A DNA stretch of 49,296 bases, taken from Aphanocapsa lilacina HA4352-LM1. Its GTDB lineage: Bacteria > Cyanobacteriota > Cyanobacteriia > Gloeobacterales > Gloeobacteraceae. This document shows, in pieces, positions 8,092 through 17,800 of this stretch (the stretch's first letter is position 1; each line of letters opens with the position of its first letter). A program made the position numbers and the translations under genes. Under the pieces are notes generated by a model, which saw only the letters and a program-made list of their open reading frames with translations, searched no databases and was not told the DNA's origin. Location of the stretch: the NCBI GenBank assembly GCA_019359725.1, contig JAHHGR010000029.1, positions 1 to 49,296 of the forward strand. The letters run 5' to 3'.

Positions 8092-8130
8092 AGGGGGTAT
8101 AGTCTAAGCGACTGTACCCCCTTGGTTTTA
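8092..8130 (+). terminator. Intrinsic terminator after glpX
   Basis: AGGGGGTATAGT (8092-8103) pairs with ACTGTACCCCCT (8111-8122), a 12-bp stem with one mismatch and a seven-base loop. It is followed by TTGGTTTTA. It begins 21 bases after the glpX stop. Confidence 0.75.
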
Positions 8131-8224
8131 TAAAGTTTAGGAAATGATGGCCGAACGGGGTTGGCTGGTGGAGCATTCAACTTTCTGCTGAGTCCCAAAC
8201 GTGATGCCGCAGCGGCGAAATGCT

Positions 8225-10606
8225 TCACCCCATGGTGCAAAGCCCTTGCGGGATGGGCTGAGGGGGAGTGGGTGGGCACCAGAACAGGTTCCTGCTCGAG
8301 ACGTCAAGCGCGTTGAGGATGCCGCGCATCGTCTCTGTGCAGAACAACCAGTAACCTGGATCCTCGTACATGCGGTCGGGATTGAACTCCAGATCGTAGT
8401 GCACCACCTTTGGCAGTCCCGAAAATTCCTGCGAGGGCTGCGCGGAGAGGACCAACAGGTGAAACGGCTTGCCCTCGCATGCTTGTTCGAGTTTTTCGAT
8501 CAGGTCCGTCACACCGCCGCGATCGGCGACGCCCGTGCGCACGAAGAGCACTTCGTCGCAACTGCGCAAGGTGTACCAGAACCGTTCGCAGCGCGCCGTG
8601 TACCGGATGCGCATGCGTTCGTGGACGGGAGACAGATCGTGCAGGGCATCGTCCGTGGCTTCGACTTCGTGGGCGAAGGACAGCCCCGTCCAGCGGGTGT
8701 GGTAAATCCTGCCTGCCTCGGGGCTGTAGCACAGCAAGGCGGGGTCCCACATGCCTTCGAAGCGGCGGGCGACCATGTCTGCCACTTCGGCGATGAAGGC
8801 TGTGCGCGTCAGATCGAACGGAAACGCCGGCCCGTCGTACCCGAGCTTGTACAGCAGCATCCGGACGGCACACCGGTCGCCGAGCGGCACGATCGCGACG
8901 CGGCGGCGCGCGGACAACTCGCAGGTGTATCGGAAGGACACGGCGGAGCGGGGCGGCGCTTTGACCCGGCTTTCCAGGCCGTTGTGGCCGATCATCGCGG
9001 TCCGAAACGGCGCGCGGTGATCGAGTGGGTCCTCGTAGACGCCCGGCGGCAGGGCCTTGAAGGCGGCGCGCACCTCCGGCCACATCGGATGGATATTGTA
9101 CTCGTGGTCCGATTCGTTGATCACCCGAAAGCGGTATTCGTCCTCCCGCACAATCCACAGGTGCCCGTCGTGGAACAGCAGTGCCCGTTCGTCCTGCAGG
9201 CACCGCTCGAGGGCGTGTCTGTATTCCAGTGCGGCGCCGGGCGGAACGGCGATCGTCGTCTCGATCGCGCCGTCGTCCCCCACCGCCAGGAAGGCGGGCT
9301 CTCCTTGAGCGGCCTCCTCCGCAACATAGACGCCCGGTGTCAATACCGCCTTGCAGCGCAGGGCCGTCTGCAGTGCCTGCCAGCCGGTGTCGACGGTGTA
9401 GACGTGGGGCGACGCATTGGCGATCCACAGGCGCTGCTGCCCGCTGCTGCCCGAGACGCGAAATCCCAGGCCGTCGAGATAGATTGGGGTTTCGGGCCGC
9501 TGCCGAAAGCGCCGTTTTTGTTCTTCCAGTTCGTCTTTGCCGATGCAAAACAGGCGCAGGTCGATAGCCTCGTACATCAGGCGGTGACCGATGGTGTTGG
9601 GGTGGGCCGGGTCGAAGCTGATCCCCGGCTTCCAGCACCCCCGTCCGTCGTCCACCGCCGCGAGCCAGTCCAGCATCGGCACACCCCATTGGGCCATGCG
9701 CAGGTGCGTCTCCCACAATAGCCGGTGGTGTTCGGAGGAATAGTCGCTGTGGGGATAGACCCCGCCCAGGACGGCCAGTGCTCCTAGATCCTGCGCCAGC
9801 TGCACAAGCCGCCGCAACCCGCTCTCGAAGCGGCGCTGCACCGTCCGCCGTTCGGAGGGGGGACAGTGGGCGAATCCCTCGTTGCCCAACGACAGGGAGA
9901 TGACGACGACATCGGGTCGCTCCGGGGCCACCGCCGCGGTGAACCGGGCCGCTGTCGTGCCGACGTTCGCGCCCGCCTCCGACACGTTCACCAACCGGTG
10001 CCCGTACTTCTGCCGCAGGGTCTTCCCCAACAGCGAGGCCCAGCCCTCCAGCAGCCAGGCTTTGTAGCCCAGGGCAACCGAACTGCCGATGACGACAATC
10101 TTTAATCCCTCGCCCTGTTCGGAGCGGTGCGCGACGGCGGGCAGCTTGGCGCACCCGAACGGATGGGGCTGCAGGTAACCAAAGGCACCATCGTCCACCG
10201 TGACGCAGGAGCGGCGGCCGGAAGCAACCGGCACCCAACGGTTGGGGCCCAAGGCCTCCCACTGCGCGCAGCCATCCGGGCCGAGGCGGATGTACTTATA
10301 TTCGACCCTCTGGGACTGCGTGCCCTTTGATGCCGACTGGAACTTGATCGCTGCCTCCGTCCGCCACAGCGGATAGAGTTTATCGCTCGTGCACAGGCGG
10401 ATGCATTTCGCGACATCCCACCGGCCCAGTTCGGGGGCGGAACCGACGAGGCCGATGCACTCGCCGATCTGGGTGTGGGCGATGAGCTGGAATCGGTACA
10501 CGGGTATGCCTTCGCTTCGAAGCGCGTTGCCGGGCGCGGCAATCTGTAGAAGTGCAAATCGCCCCGACGCTATCACGTCCGGTCGGTGCTGTCGGTGCTG
10601 CAGCAT
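8225..10606 (-). CDS. Three-module protein: CBM20-like domain, SGNH/GDSL hydrolase, DUF1796-like domain
   Basis: Up to 793 residues from the ATG at 10606. A GTG at 10501 (VYRFQLIAH), with GAAGG seven bases before it, is an alternative start right at the first domain. Residues about 36-127 look like a CBM20 starch-binding module (GLVGSAPELGRWD, then VEYKYIRLGPDG and W). Residues about 168-350 are SGNH hydrolase: VIGSS (Ser175/176), SLGNEG (Gly-Asn at 241-242), and DPAHPN with Asp332 and His335. A linker with beta-rich repeats follows. Residues about 569-780 resemble DUF1796 (AIVPLGDRCAVRMLL, FPFDLTRT, FVRTG). Together the parts suggest a glucan- or glycan-directed esterase. I saw no signal peptide. 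The combination is unusual; substrate and location are unknown. Confidence 0.7.
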   Translation of the reverse strand: MLQHRQHRPDVIASGRFALLQIAAPGNALRSEGIPVYRFQLIAHTQIGECIGLVGSAPELGRWDVAKCIRLCTSDKLYPLWRTEAAIKFQSASKGTQSQRVEYKYIRLGPDGCAQWEALGPNRWVPVASGRRSCVTVDDGAFGYLQPHPFGCAKLPAVAHRSEQGEGLKIVVIGSSVALGYKAWLLEGWASLLGKTLRQKYGHRLVNVSEAGANVGTTAARFTAAVAPERPDVVVISLSLGNEGFAHCPPSERRTVQRRFESGLRRLVQLAQDLGALAVLGGVYPHSDYSSEHHRLLWETHLRMAQWGVPMLDWLAAVDDGRGCWKPGISFDPAHPNTIGHRLMYEAIDLRLFCIGKDELEEQKRRFRQRPETPIYLDGLGFRVSGSSGQQRLWIANASPHVYTVDTGWQALQTALRCKAVLTPGVYVAEEAAQGEPAFLAVGDDGAIETTIAVPPGAALEYRHALERCLQDERALLFHDGHLWIVREDEYRFRVINESDHEYNIHPMWPEVRAAFKALPPGVYEDPLDHRAPFRTAMIGHNGLESRVKAPPRSAVSFRYTCELSARRRVAIVPLGDRCAVRMLLYKLGYDGPAFPFDLTRTAFIAEVADMVARRFEGMWDPALLCYSPEAGRIYHTRWTGLSFAHEVEATDDALHDLSPVHERMRIRYTARCERFWYTLRSCDEVLFVRTGVADRGGVTDLIEKLEQACEGKPFHLLVLSAQPSQEFSGLPKVVHYDLEFNPDRMYEDPGYWLFCTETMRGILNALDVSSRNLFWCPPTPPQPIPQGLCTMG

Positions 10607-10834
10607 GCAAAGGCACCGTGAAACGACAAGCAGGCCCGGCTCCCTCTAGTCCATCGCTTTGCGCCGTATTCGGGTCATCTTCAAGGACAGCTGATTCGTC
10701 AATTGTGAATCTCTCCACAAGCGCCAGAAGTTTTGTGGCACTCTGCTGCAACGCGCTTGTTAATCTGCCCTGTGTGCCAATGTGTAGAGAGAGATGACTC
10801 CTGAGAAAGACTACTCACCACAGCAGTCCGAACT

Positions 10835-11275
10835 ATGCCTATGCCTTCTGCAGATTCTTCAACCACCAACGGCTTGAGCAAGCTCAGCACCGAAGTCCGA
10901 CCTCAAGTCGAACGCAGGCGTTTCTCTGCCGAGTACAAGCTCAAGATCCTCGAAGCAACCGACAAAGCTAGCGAATCTGGACAGATTGGCGCCATCCTCC
11001 GCCGCGAAGGACTCTACTCCTCGCTACTCGCCGAATGGCGCACACAGCGCAAAAAGGCCACCCTCCAGGCGCTCAAAGACCAGCCTGCCGGACCCAAAGT
11101 GTCACCGGACACGGCTCTGAGAGCCGAGAACGCCCGACTCCATAAACAAAACCAGCAATTGCAGGCCCAACTGAAGCGAGCCGAATTACTCCTTGAGATC
11201 CCAAAAAAAGCTGCCGCGCTGCTGGAAGTCGACCTGAGCCAGGTCTCCAGCAGCGCCGAAAGCGAGACCCCCTGA
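10835..11275 (+). CDS. IS3-family OrfA (HTH/leucine-zipper protein)
   Basis: 146 residues. RRRFSAEYKLKILEAT is the start of the IS3/IS911 helix-turn-helix, and EGLYSSLLAEWR the recognition helix region. The C-terminal part is a heptad coiled coil (AENARLHKQNQQLQAQLKRAELLL), as used for transposase multimerisation. Near the end, at 11203-11210, is AAAAAAAG, a slippery run. A minus-1 shift there joins OrfA to the orfB frame with no stop codon between, the normal way IS3 elements make the OrfAB transposase. OrfA alone usually regulates transposition. Confidence 0.8.
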   Translation: MPMPSADSSTTNGLSKLSTEVRPQVERRRFSAEYKLKILEATDKASESGQIGAILRREGLYSSLLAEWRTQRKKATLQALKDQPAGPKVSPDTALRAENARLHKQNQQLQAQLKRAELLLEIPKKAAALLEVDLSQVSSSAESETP

Positions 11276-11292
11276 ACGCCGTCGCCAAGCAA

Positions 11293-12327
11293 TTGGTGGG
11301 GGAGTATCACCCCCAGGATGTGGCCTGTGCCCGCGACCTCAACCGCGCCGCGGTCTACCGTTTCGCCCACCCCCCCAAACCGCCTGCACCGAAAAAGCCC
11401 CACCCGGCCCCGCCCCGGTCGCTCACGCCCCAAGAACAACAGCGGGTGCTCTCCCTTCTGCGCTCGGAACGCTTGCTCGACCAGACGCCGCGCCAGCTCT
11501 ACGCCACGCTGCTCGATGAAGGCAGCTATTTGTGCTCCTGGCGCACGATGTACCGCCTGCTATCTGAAGCCGGGGAAGTGAGCGAGCGGCGCTCCCAGCG
11601 TCAAAAGCCGGTCTATCAGAAGCCCGAGTTGCTGGCGGTCGCAGCCAACCAACTGTGGCGTTGGGATATCACCAAACTCAAAGGACCGCAAAAAGGCCAG
11701 CATTATCATCTGTATGTGCTGCTGGATGTCTACAGCCGCTGCGTGGTCGGCTGGTGGGTGGCCGAGCATGAATCAGCCCAACTGGCAGAGCAACTGATAG
11801 CCGAAAGCTGCGCCAGGGAGGGGATTGGCCGTGAGCAACTGACGATTCACTCAGACCGAGGTGCGGTGATGACCCGTCGCCCTGTGGCGGTGTGGTTCTC
11901 AGACCTGGGCATCACCAAAAGCCACTCCCGTCCGCACGTGAGCAACGATAACCCCTACAGGGAAGCGCAGTTCAAGACCCTCAAGTACCAGCCGCAGTTT
12001 CCTGAACGCTTCGGCAGCCTGGAGGATGCGCGGACCTTCCTGCAGCGTTTTTTCGCCTGGTATAACCACGAGCATTGCCACTCGGGCATTGGGTTGGTAC
12101 CGCCTGCGAGCCTGCACACGGGCGAAGCGCACCAACGCCAAGAACGACGGCGGCAGGTGTTGGTGGCGGCCTAGGCCGAACACCCGGAGCGCTTCGTGCG
12201 CAAGGCCCCCGAGCCGCCGGCCCTGCCTGTGGCGGTGTGGCTCCATCCGCCGAAACCAGATAGTACAGCGTCTTGTGGGCAAACTCAGGAGAAAAGCTCT
12301 GTATCAAATTCAGAAAGTTGTCTCTAA
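11293..12327 (+). pseudogene. IS3-family OrfB integrase-core transposase with an in-frame amber codon
   Basis: The rve/DDE catalytic core is intact. RWDITKL gives the first Asp, HSDRGAVM the second, and NPYREAQFKTLKY the Glu. The frame is entered by minus-1 slippage from orfA; the TTG at 11293 is only the first in-frame start-like codon. A TAG at 12172-12174 ends the ORF at ...RRQVLVAA. The same frame continues with HPERFVRKAPEPPALPVAVW to a TAA at 12325. That stretch matches the usual C-terminal tail of this IS3 branch, so the TAG looks like a nonsense mutation removing about 50 residues. The shortened protein may or may not keep activity. Confidence 0.75.
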
Positions 12328-12339
12328 TTTATTGACACA

Positions 12340-12469
12340 TTCCGAAGCGGCTGGAGGAGACAAACACGGTCAGGCGGGCTGCGCTCAGGCGCTCCCGGCG
12401 TAGCTTGCGAGCGGCTTTGGCCGTGAAAGTCGCCACCGCCTCCTGCAGCTCGCCCAGAGTACGGGCCTT
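12340..12469 (-). pseudogene. umuC: umuC / Y-family DNA polymerase C-terminal remnant
   Basis: On the minus strand about 43 codons read TLGELQEAVATFTAKAARKL followed by RLTVFVSSSRF. This is the little-finger domain signature of UmuC (compare REAIASFATRAAEKLR in E. coli UmuC, from memory). The fragment is closed upstream by a TAG at 12472-12470 and is cut downstream exactly at the right end of the IS3 element. No continuation is visible on the other side of the IS, which again suggests rearrangement. The rest of 12470-12582 shows only a GCGCTctAGCGC palindrome. Confidence 0.65.
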
Positions 12470-12582
12470 CTAAGCAACCCGAGGTTCTGACGGTGGCAGG
12501 AGTCCCGCGCTCTAGCGCAAGCTCAACGTCAGGTTGTTTATTGCCTCTATGATGGTGCCAACCGTCCCCTGGAGAGTCGGCG

Positions 12583-13143
12583 ATGGGTACTTCGGGTGTC
12601 CGCTGGAATGTGCGCGATCTGGAGGTCATGCCCCAGAATGAGTGGACCCGCTATGAGGTCATCGACGGAGAACTGTTCGTGACCCGAGCGCCGCACCGCA
12701 GGCATCAGCAAATTTGTGTGCGCATCGCTGAGCAGCTCAACCGCTGGTCCGACGCCACCGGTTTGGGAGAATCGATTGTCAACCCTGGGATCATCTTCTC
12801 CGACGAAGACAGCGTCATCCCCGACGTGGTCTGGGTCAGCCGCGCGCGGCTGACCCAACTGGAAGATGCGGCAGGCCACCTGTGCGGTGCACCGGAATTG
12901 GTGATTGAGGTGCTTTCAGCCGGTACCGATAATGCGCGCCGCGACCGGGAGGCGAAACTCAAGCTTTATTCGGCGCGCGGGGTCGTGGAGTACTGGATCG
13001 TTGATCGCTTTGCCAGACAAGTGCAGGTGTACCGCCGACAGAACGCTCAACTGGTTTTGATATCTTCGCTTTCGGCGGGCGATGAGTTGACCTCGCCCTT
13101 GCTTCCAGGATTAAGCTGCGCGATAGAAACGTTTTTCCGCTAG
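12583..13143 (+). CDS. Uma2-family (DUF820) putative restriction-like endonuclease
   Basis: 186 residues with the DUF820 pattern of the PD-(D/E)XK superfamily: YEVIDGELFVTRAPHRRHQ, VIPDVVWV (Asp), APELVIEVLS (Glu), then REAKLKLYSARGVVEYWIVD (Lys and the GVxEYW hallmark). All expected active-site positions (D, E, K) are present. GGAGAG precedes the ATG. Cyanobacterial genomes carry many copies, often near mobile elements as here. The biological role is unsettled, and DNA cleavage is inferred from the fold. Confidence 0.88.
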   Translation: MGTSGVRWNVRDLEVMPQNEWTRYEVIDGELFVTRAPHRRHQQICVRIAEQLNRWSDATGLGESIVNPGIIFSDEDSVIPDVVWVSRARLTQLEDAAGHLCGAPELVIEVLSAGTDNARRDREAKLKLYSARGVVEYWIVDRFARQVQVYRRQNAQLVLISSLSAGDELTSPLLPGLSCAIETFFR

Positions 13144-13255
13144 ACATCGCCGTGGTTCGAAGTCTCGTTTCCAAATCTTTACAAATTGTTGCTTCGTCTC
13201 AAGCAATGGCTGTTTTATTAAGTCATCGCTGATATCCTTTGCGTCCGCATCTCAA

Positions 13256-14317
13256 TTAGCGGCTGGCGTCTCGGCAGGGCAGGTAGTAACCTGTCTCGTC
13301 GCGCAGGTGGCAGTCTCGGACGATCGAGCGCATCAGCGACCAGGAAAATTCGGTCTCGTGCATGTAGTCCGCCCAGTGCGCTTTGAGGGCAGTGTGGGCC
13401 TTTCTAAGGTGATAACTCGGGATCGCCGTCGAGACGTGGTGCGGAATGTGGACATTGATGTCGTGGCAGAGAAATTCGACCCAGGCCGGGTAGGTGCAGT
13501 GGACGGTCGAAAAGAGCTGGCCGGTCACCGGCGTCCAGGTGGCGGCGGGATAAAAAGGAATGTCCGGATGGGTGTGGTGGACGAGGGTAAACGTACTCAT
13601 CCAGAAGTGGTAGACCAGCCAGGGCATCAACCAGAACTGAATCACCGCCCAGGGGCCGCCCACCCACAACAGGACCGGAAACAGCAGGCAGGCAAAGGCG
13701 ATCACCACCCCGGCCGAAAGCCGGATGTCGGCGCGCTCCTTGGGCTTAAACAGCGACGGCTTGAAGTGCAAGTTGATTTGGTGCACCGCCGATGCGAACC
13801 ACCAGCCCAGGCCGCGGGCGAAGCGGTAGCCCGCCCGCACCCCCGGCGAAAGGGCGCGGTATTCCGCCGGCGACATCGGCCGCCAGGCGTTGTCCATCTC
13901 GATCTGGTTGGTGAAGGTGTGGTGCTGGTTGTGCTTGATGCGCCAGCCGTGAAACGGATAGAGCAGCGGCAAAAGCATCGCGTGCCCGACGATGTCGTTG
14001 ATGCGCCGCCGGGTTGAAAAGCTGCGGTGGCCACAGTCGTGGGCGATTACAAAAAAGCCGGTGAGCGCCGTGCCGGTGAAGATCCACAAGGGCGGCAACA
14101 GCCACCACCACGGGTTGAAAGCCAGAGCCGCATAACCTGCCGCGACCACCAGCACATTGATGACCAGCCCTCCCCAGGCCTTCGCCGGGTGGACCTGAAA
14201 ACACGCTTTGGGAATGGTGCGGATGACATCGCCGAGGGTAGCCTGTTTTTCCAGGGCGGCAATCCGTTGGCGGTCCAGGTCGCGGCCTGTCCCCTCGAAA
14301 CTCTGTCGCTGTACCAT
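13256..14317 (-). CDS. desA: Acyl-lipid fatty acid desaturase, DesA (delta-12) type
   Basis: 353 residues with the three His boxes of membrane di-iron desaturases: HDCGH (residues 93-97), KHNQHH (about 128-133) and HIPHH (about 295). Four hydrophobic segments lie around them (for example VINVLVVAAGYAALAF and the stretch near IRLSAGVVIAFACLLF). The pattern HDCGHRSF together with NAWRPM and HIPHH fits the delta-12/omega-3 acyl-lipid group rather than DesC. It would insert a second double bond into membrane glycerolipid acyl chains using ferredoxin. The exact regiospecificity (12 versus 15) is not decided by eye. Confidence 0.85.
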   Translation of the reverse strand: MVQRQSFEGTGRDLDRQRIAALEKQATLGDVIRTIPKACFQVHPAKAWGGLVINVLVVAAGYAALAFNPWWWLLPPLWIFTGTALTGFFVIAHDCGHRSFSTRRRINDIVGHAMLLPLLYPFHGWRIKHNQHHTFTNQIEMDNAWRPMSPAEYRALSPGVRAGYRFARGLGWWFASAVHQINLHFKPSLFKPKERADIRLSAGVVIAFACLLFPVLLWVGGPWAVIQFWLMPWLVYHFWMSTFTLVHHTHPDIPFYPAATWTPVTGQLFSTVHCTYPAWVEFLCHDINVHIPHHVSTAIPSYHLRKAHTALKAHWADYMHETEFSWSLMRSIVRDCHLRDETGYYLPCRDASR

Positions 14318-14819
14318 GCGGGCTCCTACTGAACGTTCACCCCTCGCAAGGCGGATCCGGGACGCCCCAAGCCCACGTTTCGAGGGTGACTCCCGGGATC
14401 GCTCGCTAACGACCGCCCGCGCGAGTACTGCAGTGTAATGTAACAGAATTTAACGGGTTTCTGCCCTGCCCACCGCTTTTCTCCAGTACCGCCACCGCGC
14501 CTGTTCGTAGGCAAAGGTGTTCATTCTAAACATTTCTTTCCCGGGGGCTACGGGCCGAAGCCGCACGGCCTGACTTAGCAAAAGTATCTACATTTTGCTC
14601 AATGCACCCCGGAGCTTTCTGGGGACTGTTGGCGTGCCCATGAGTATCTGGCATCAAACTTGATAAAGAATCTTTACGCAATGCCGGGCTTTTCCCGTCT
14701 GGAGAAGGACGATCCTGCATGATTTATGTACCCAGACGCCCGCCTGGGTGCGGTGCATCTCGCTCTCCATCCCGTATGGGTGTAGGATGCGCTATTGACT
14801 GGCAGGTTATCACAATCTC
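14318..14819. other. 502-bp divergent intergenic region between desA and chlH
   Basis: No ORF with coding character is seen. It must carry the promoters of both desA (minus) and chlH (plus). A TTGACT at about 14794 lies too close to chlH to be a normal -35 for it. An AT-rich stretch, TGTAATGTAACAGAATTTAAC (two words joined at 14434-14454), lies on the desA side. No structured RNA was recognised. Confidence 0.4.
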
Positions 14820-14840
14820 GTGAAAGGATACGTGCAGCCT

Positions 14841-17800
14841 ATGCTCGCCCATCTTCCCACGCCATCGCTCGCCCGCATTGTTCCTCAGAGCTTGAACGGT
14901 CGCACACTTCTAAAGCTTGTCTACGTGGTGCTTGAACCCCAATACCAGAGCGCGGTGGCGGCGGGAGCCGAGCTCATCAACCAGACCAACCCGGTGCTCG
15001 CGGTCGAAGTCAAAGGCTACCTCATCGAGGATCTGCGCGAAGCGGAGCGCTACGCCGAATTTTGCGCCGATGTTGCCCAGGCGGACGTTTTCTTTGCCTC
15101 GATGATCTTCATCGAGGATCTGGCCAACAAGATCGTGGCGGGGGTGCGCCCGCACATCGGCAAGCTCAAAGCCTCGGTGATCTTCCCGTGCATGCCGCAG
15201 GTGATGCGCCTCTCGAAGGTGGGTTCGTTTTCGATGGCCAACATGGGCCAGTCCAAAAGTGCCATTGCCTCCTTCATGCGCAAGCGCAAGGAGAACAACA
15301 AAGGCGGCAGCTTCCAGGAAGGCATGCTCAAGATGGTCCAGACGCTGCCCAAGATCCTCAAGTACCTGCCCATGGAGAAGGCCCAGGACGCCCGCAACTT
15401 CATGCTCAGCTACCAGTACTGGCTGGGGGGCTCCGCCGACAACATGGCCAACTTGCTGCTGATGCTCTCGCATCACTACTTCCCGAATTTGCGCAAGCTC
15501 GAATTCAAGCCGCCCATCGAGTATCCCGACCTGGGCATCTGGCACCCGCTCGCCCCCAAGATGTTCGAGGACATTCGCGAGTACCTGACCTGGTACAACA
15601 ACCGCCGCGAGGTCAGCGAGGAGTTGCGCGACCCGCTCGCTCCCACCGTAGGCCTGATTTTGCAGCGGACCCACCTGGTGACCGGCGACGACGGCCACTA
15701 CGTGGCGATGGTCGAAGAACTCGAATCGCGCGGGGCGCGGATCATCCCGATTTTTGCCGGTGGGCTCGACTGCTCCAAGCCGGTCGAGAAGTACTTCTAC
15801 AACCCCATCAACAACCAGCCCCTGGTAGACGCGGTCGTGTCGCTGACCGGTTTTTCGCTGGTGGGCGGTCCGGCCAAAAATGACCCCGAAGCGGCGATCG
15901 CCGCGATGAAGAAGCTCAACCGCCCCTATATGGTCTCGCTGCCCCTGGTCTTCCAGACCACTGAGCAATGGGAAAACTCCGATCTGGGTCTCCATCCGGT
16001 GCAAGTCGCCCTGCAGGTGGCCCTGCCGGAGTTGGACGGGGCCATCGAGCCGATTATTCTTTCCGGCCGCGACGGGGCTACGGGTAAAGCGATGCCGATG
16101 GCCGACCGCATCGAACTGGTGGCGGCCCGCGCCCTCAAGTGGGCGAACCTGCGCAAAAAACCGCGCCTCGCTAAAAAGGTGGCGATCACGGTCTTCTCCT
16201 TCCCGCCGGATAAAGGCAACGTCGGCACCGCCGCCTATCTGGATGTGTTCGCTTCGATCTACAACGTCATGCGCCTGCTGGGCGACAACGGCTACGACGT
16301 CGAGGGACTGCCCGCCGACCCGCAGGCGCTGTTGATGGAAGTGCTCCACGACGTGAGCGCCCAGATCCGCTCCAGCGACATCAATGTCGCAGCCAAATTG
16401 AGTGTGACCGAGTACGAAGCGCTCACCCCCTTCAGTGACCGGCTGGAGGCAAACTGGGGACCGGCGCCGGGGCCTTTTAACAACGACGGCACCAACCTGG
16501 TGGTCTACGGCAAGCACTACGGCAATTTGTTCATCGGCGTGCAGCCCTCGTTCGGCTACGAAGGCGACCCGATGCGCCTGATGTTCTCCAAGTCCTGCTC
16601 GCCCCACCACGGCTTCGCCGCCTACTACACCTATATTGAAAAAGTTTGGGGGGCGGACGCGGTGCTCCACTTCGGCACCCACGGGGCGCTCGAATTTATG
16701 CCCGGCAAGCAGATGGGCATGTCCGGCAACTGCTACCCCGACCGACTCATCGGCACCTTGCCCAATCTGTACTACTACTCGGTCAACAATCCGAGCGAAG
16801 CGACGATCGCCAAGCGCCGCTCCTACGCGTCGATCATCAGCTACCTCACTCCGCCCGCCGAGAACGCCGGACTCTACAAGGGCCTCAAGGAGCTGCAGGA
16901 ACTGGTGGCTTCCTACAAGCAGCTGCGCGAGAGTGAGCGCGGCGTGACCATCTGCGAGACCATCGCCGAGAAGGTGCGCCAGGTCAACCTCGATAAGGAC
17001 GTGGCCATTCCCGAACTGGGCAGCCTGGACGCGCGCGACGCTTTCGTGGGCCTGATCTACCGCTTCTTGATGGAAATCGAAGACCGGCTGGTGCCCTGCG
17101 ACCTGCACGTCGTCGGCACCCCGCCCACCGCCACCGAGGCCATCGACACGCTGGTGGGGGTGGCGAGCTTCGACCGCCCCGAAAAAGAGATGGAAGGTCT
17201 CGACCGGATGTTCGCCACTGCCCGTGGCTGGGACATCGAAGCGCTCCAGCGCGACGCTGAGACCGGCGGGATCGAGTCGCTCGACCGGCTGCGGGCAATC
17301 AAGACCGCCGCCAAGGCCGCCGTGCGCTCGCTGGTAGACGCCCAGACCGACGCGGGCGGGCGCGTCTCGCGCGTGTCGCTGTTGAATTTCTTCAACATGG
17401 GCACCACCGAGCCGTGGGTGGAAGCCCTCAAGGGCCATGGCTTCGTGCTCGATGCCAAGCAGCTCAAGCCGCTGTTTGCCTTTCTTGAGGAGGTGCTGGA
17501 GCGCATCGTGGCCGACAACGAACTGGGCGCTCTGGTCAAGGCGCTCGAAGGCGAGTTCACCCTGCCAGGTCCCGGCGGCGACACCGTGCGCAACCCGATT
17601 GTGCTGCCCACCGGCCGCAACATCCACGCCCTCGACCCGCAGTCGATCCCGACGGCGGCGGCGGTCAAATCCGCCCAGATTGTCGTAGACCGCATGCTGG
17701 CCCGCCACCGCGCCGAGAATAACGGCGCCTGGCCCGAGACGATCGCGACGGTCCTCTGGGGCACCGACAACATCAAGACCTACGGCGAGGCCCTGGCGCA

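Larger units (their letters stand above)
10773..12339 (+). mobile_element. IS3-family insertion sequence, about 1.57 kb
   Basis: The left end TGTGCCAATGTGTAGAGA (from 10773) and the inverted right end TGTGTCAATAAATTAGAGA (ending at 12339) are imperfect terminal repeats starting TG as in IS3. They enclose orfA and orfB. The flanks do not show a matching 3-4 bp duplication (left ...CCCTG, right TTCCG...), so one flank may have been rearranged. The right end abuts a umuC fragment. An amber codon in orfB suggests this copy is inactive. Confidence 0.75.

Noticed and set aside
8304..10262. 652-codon minus-strand frame inside the CBM20-SGNH gene
   Set aside because: An out-of-frame Arg-rich shadow; the SGNH and DUF1796 motifs are all in the other frame.
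13150..13165. GGTTCGAAGTC resembling a tRNA T-arm
   Set aside because: No acceptor stem, anticodon arm or D-arm can be built around it.
14910..17708. 932-codon open frame antisense to chlH
   Set aside because: Shadow of a high-GC gene: composition is Gly/Arg/His-rich with no domain, and the opposite strand encodes a clear ChlH.
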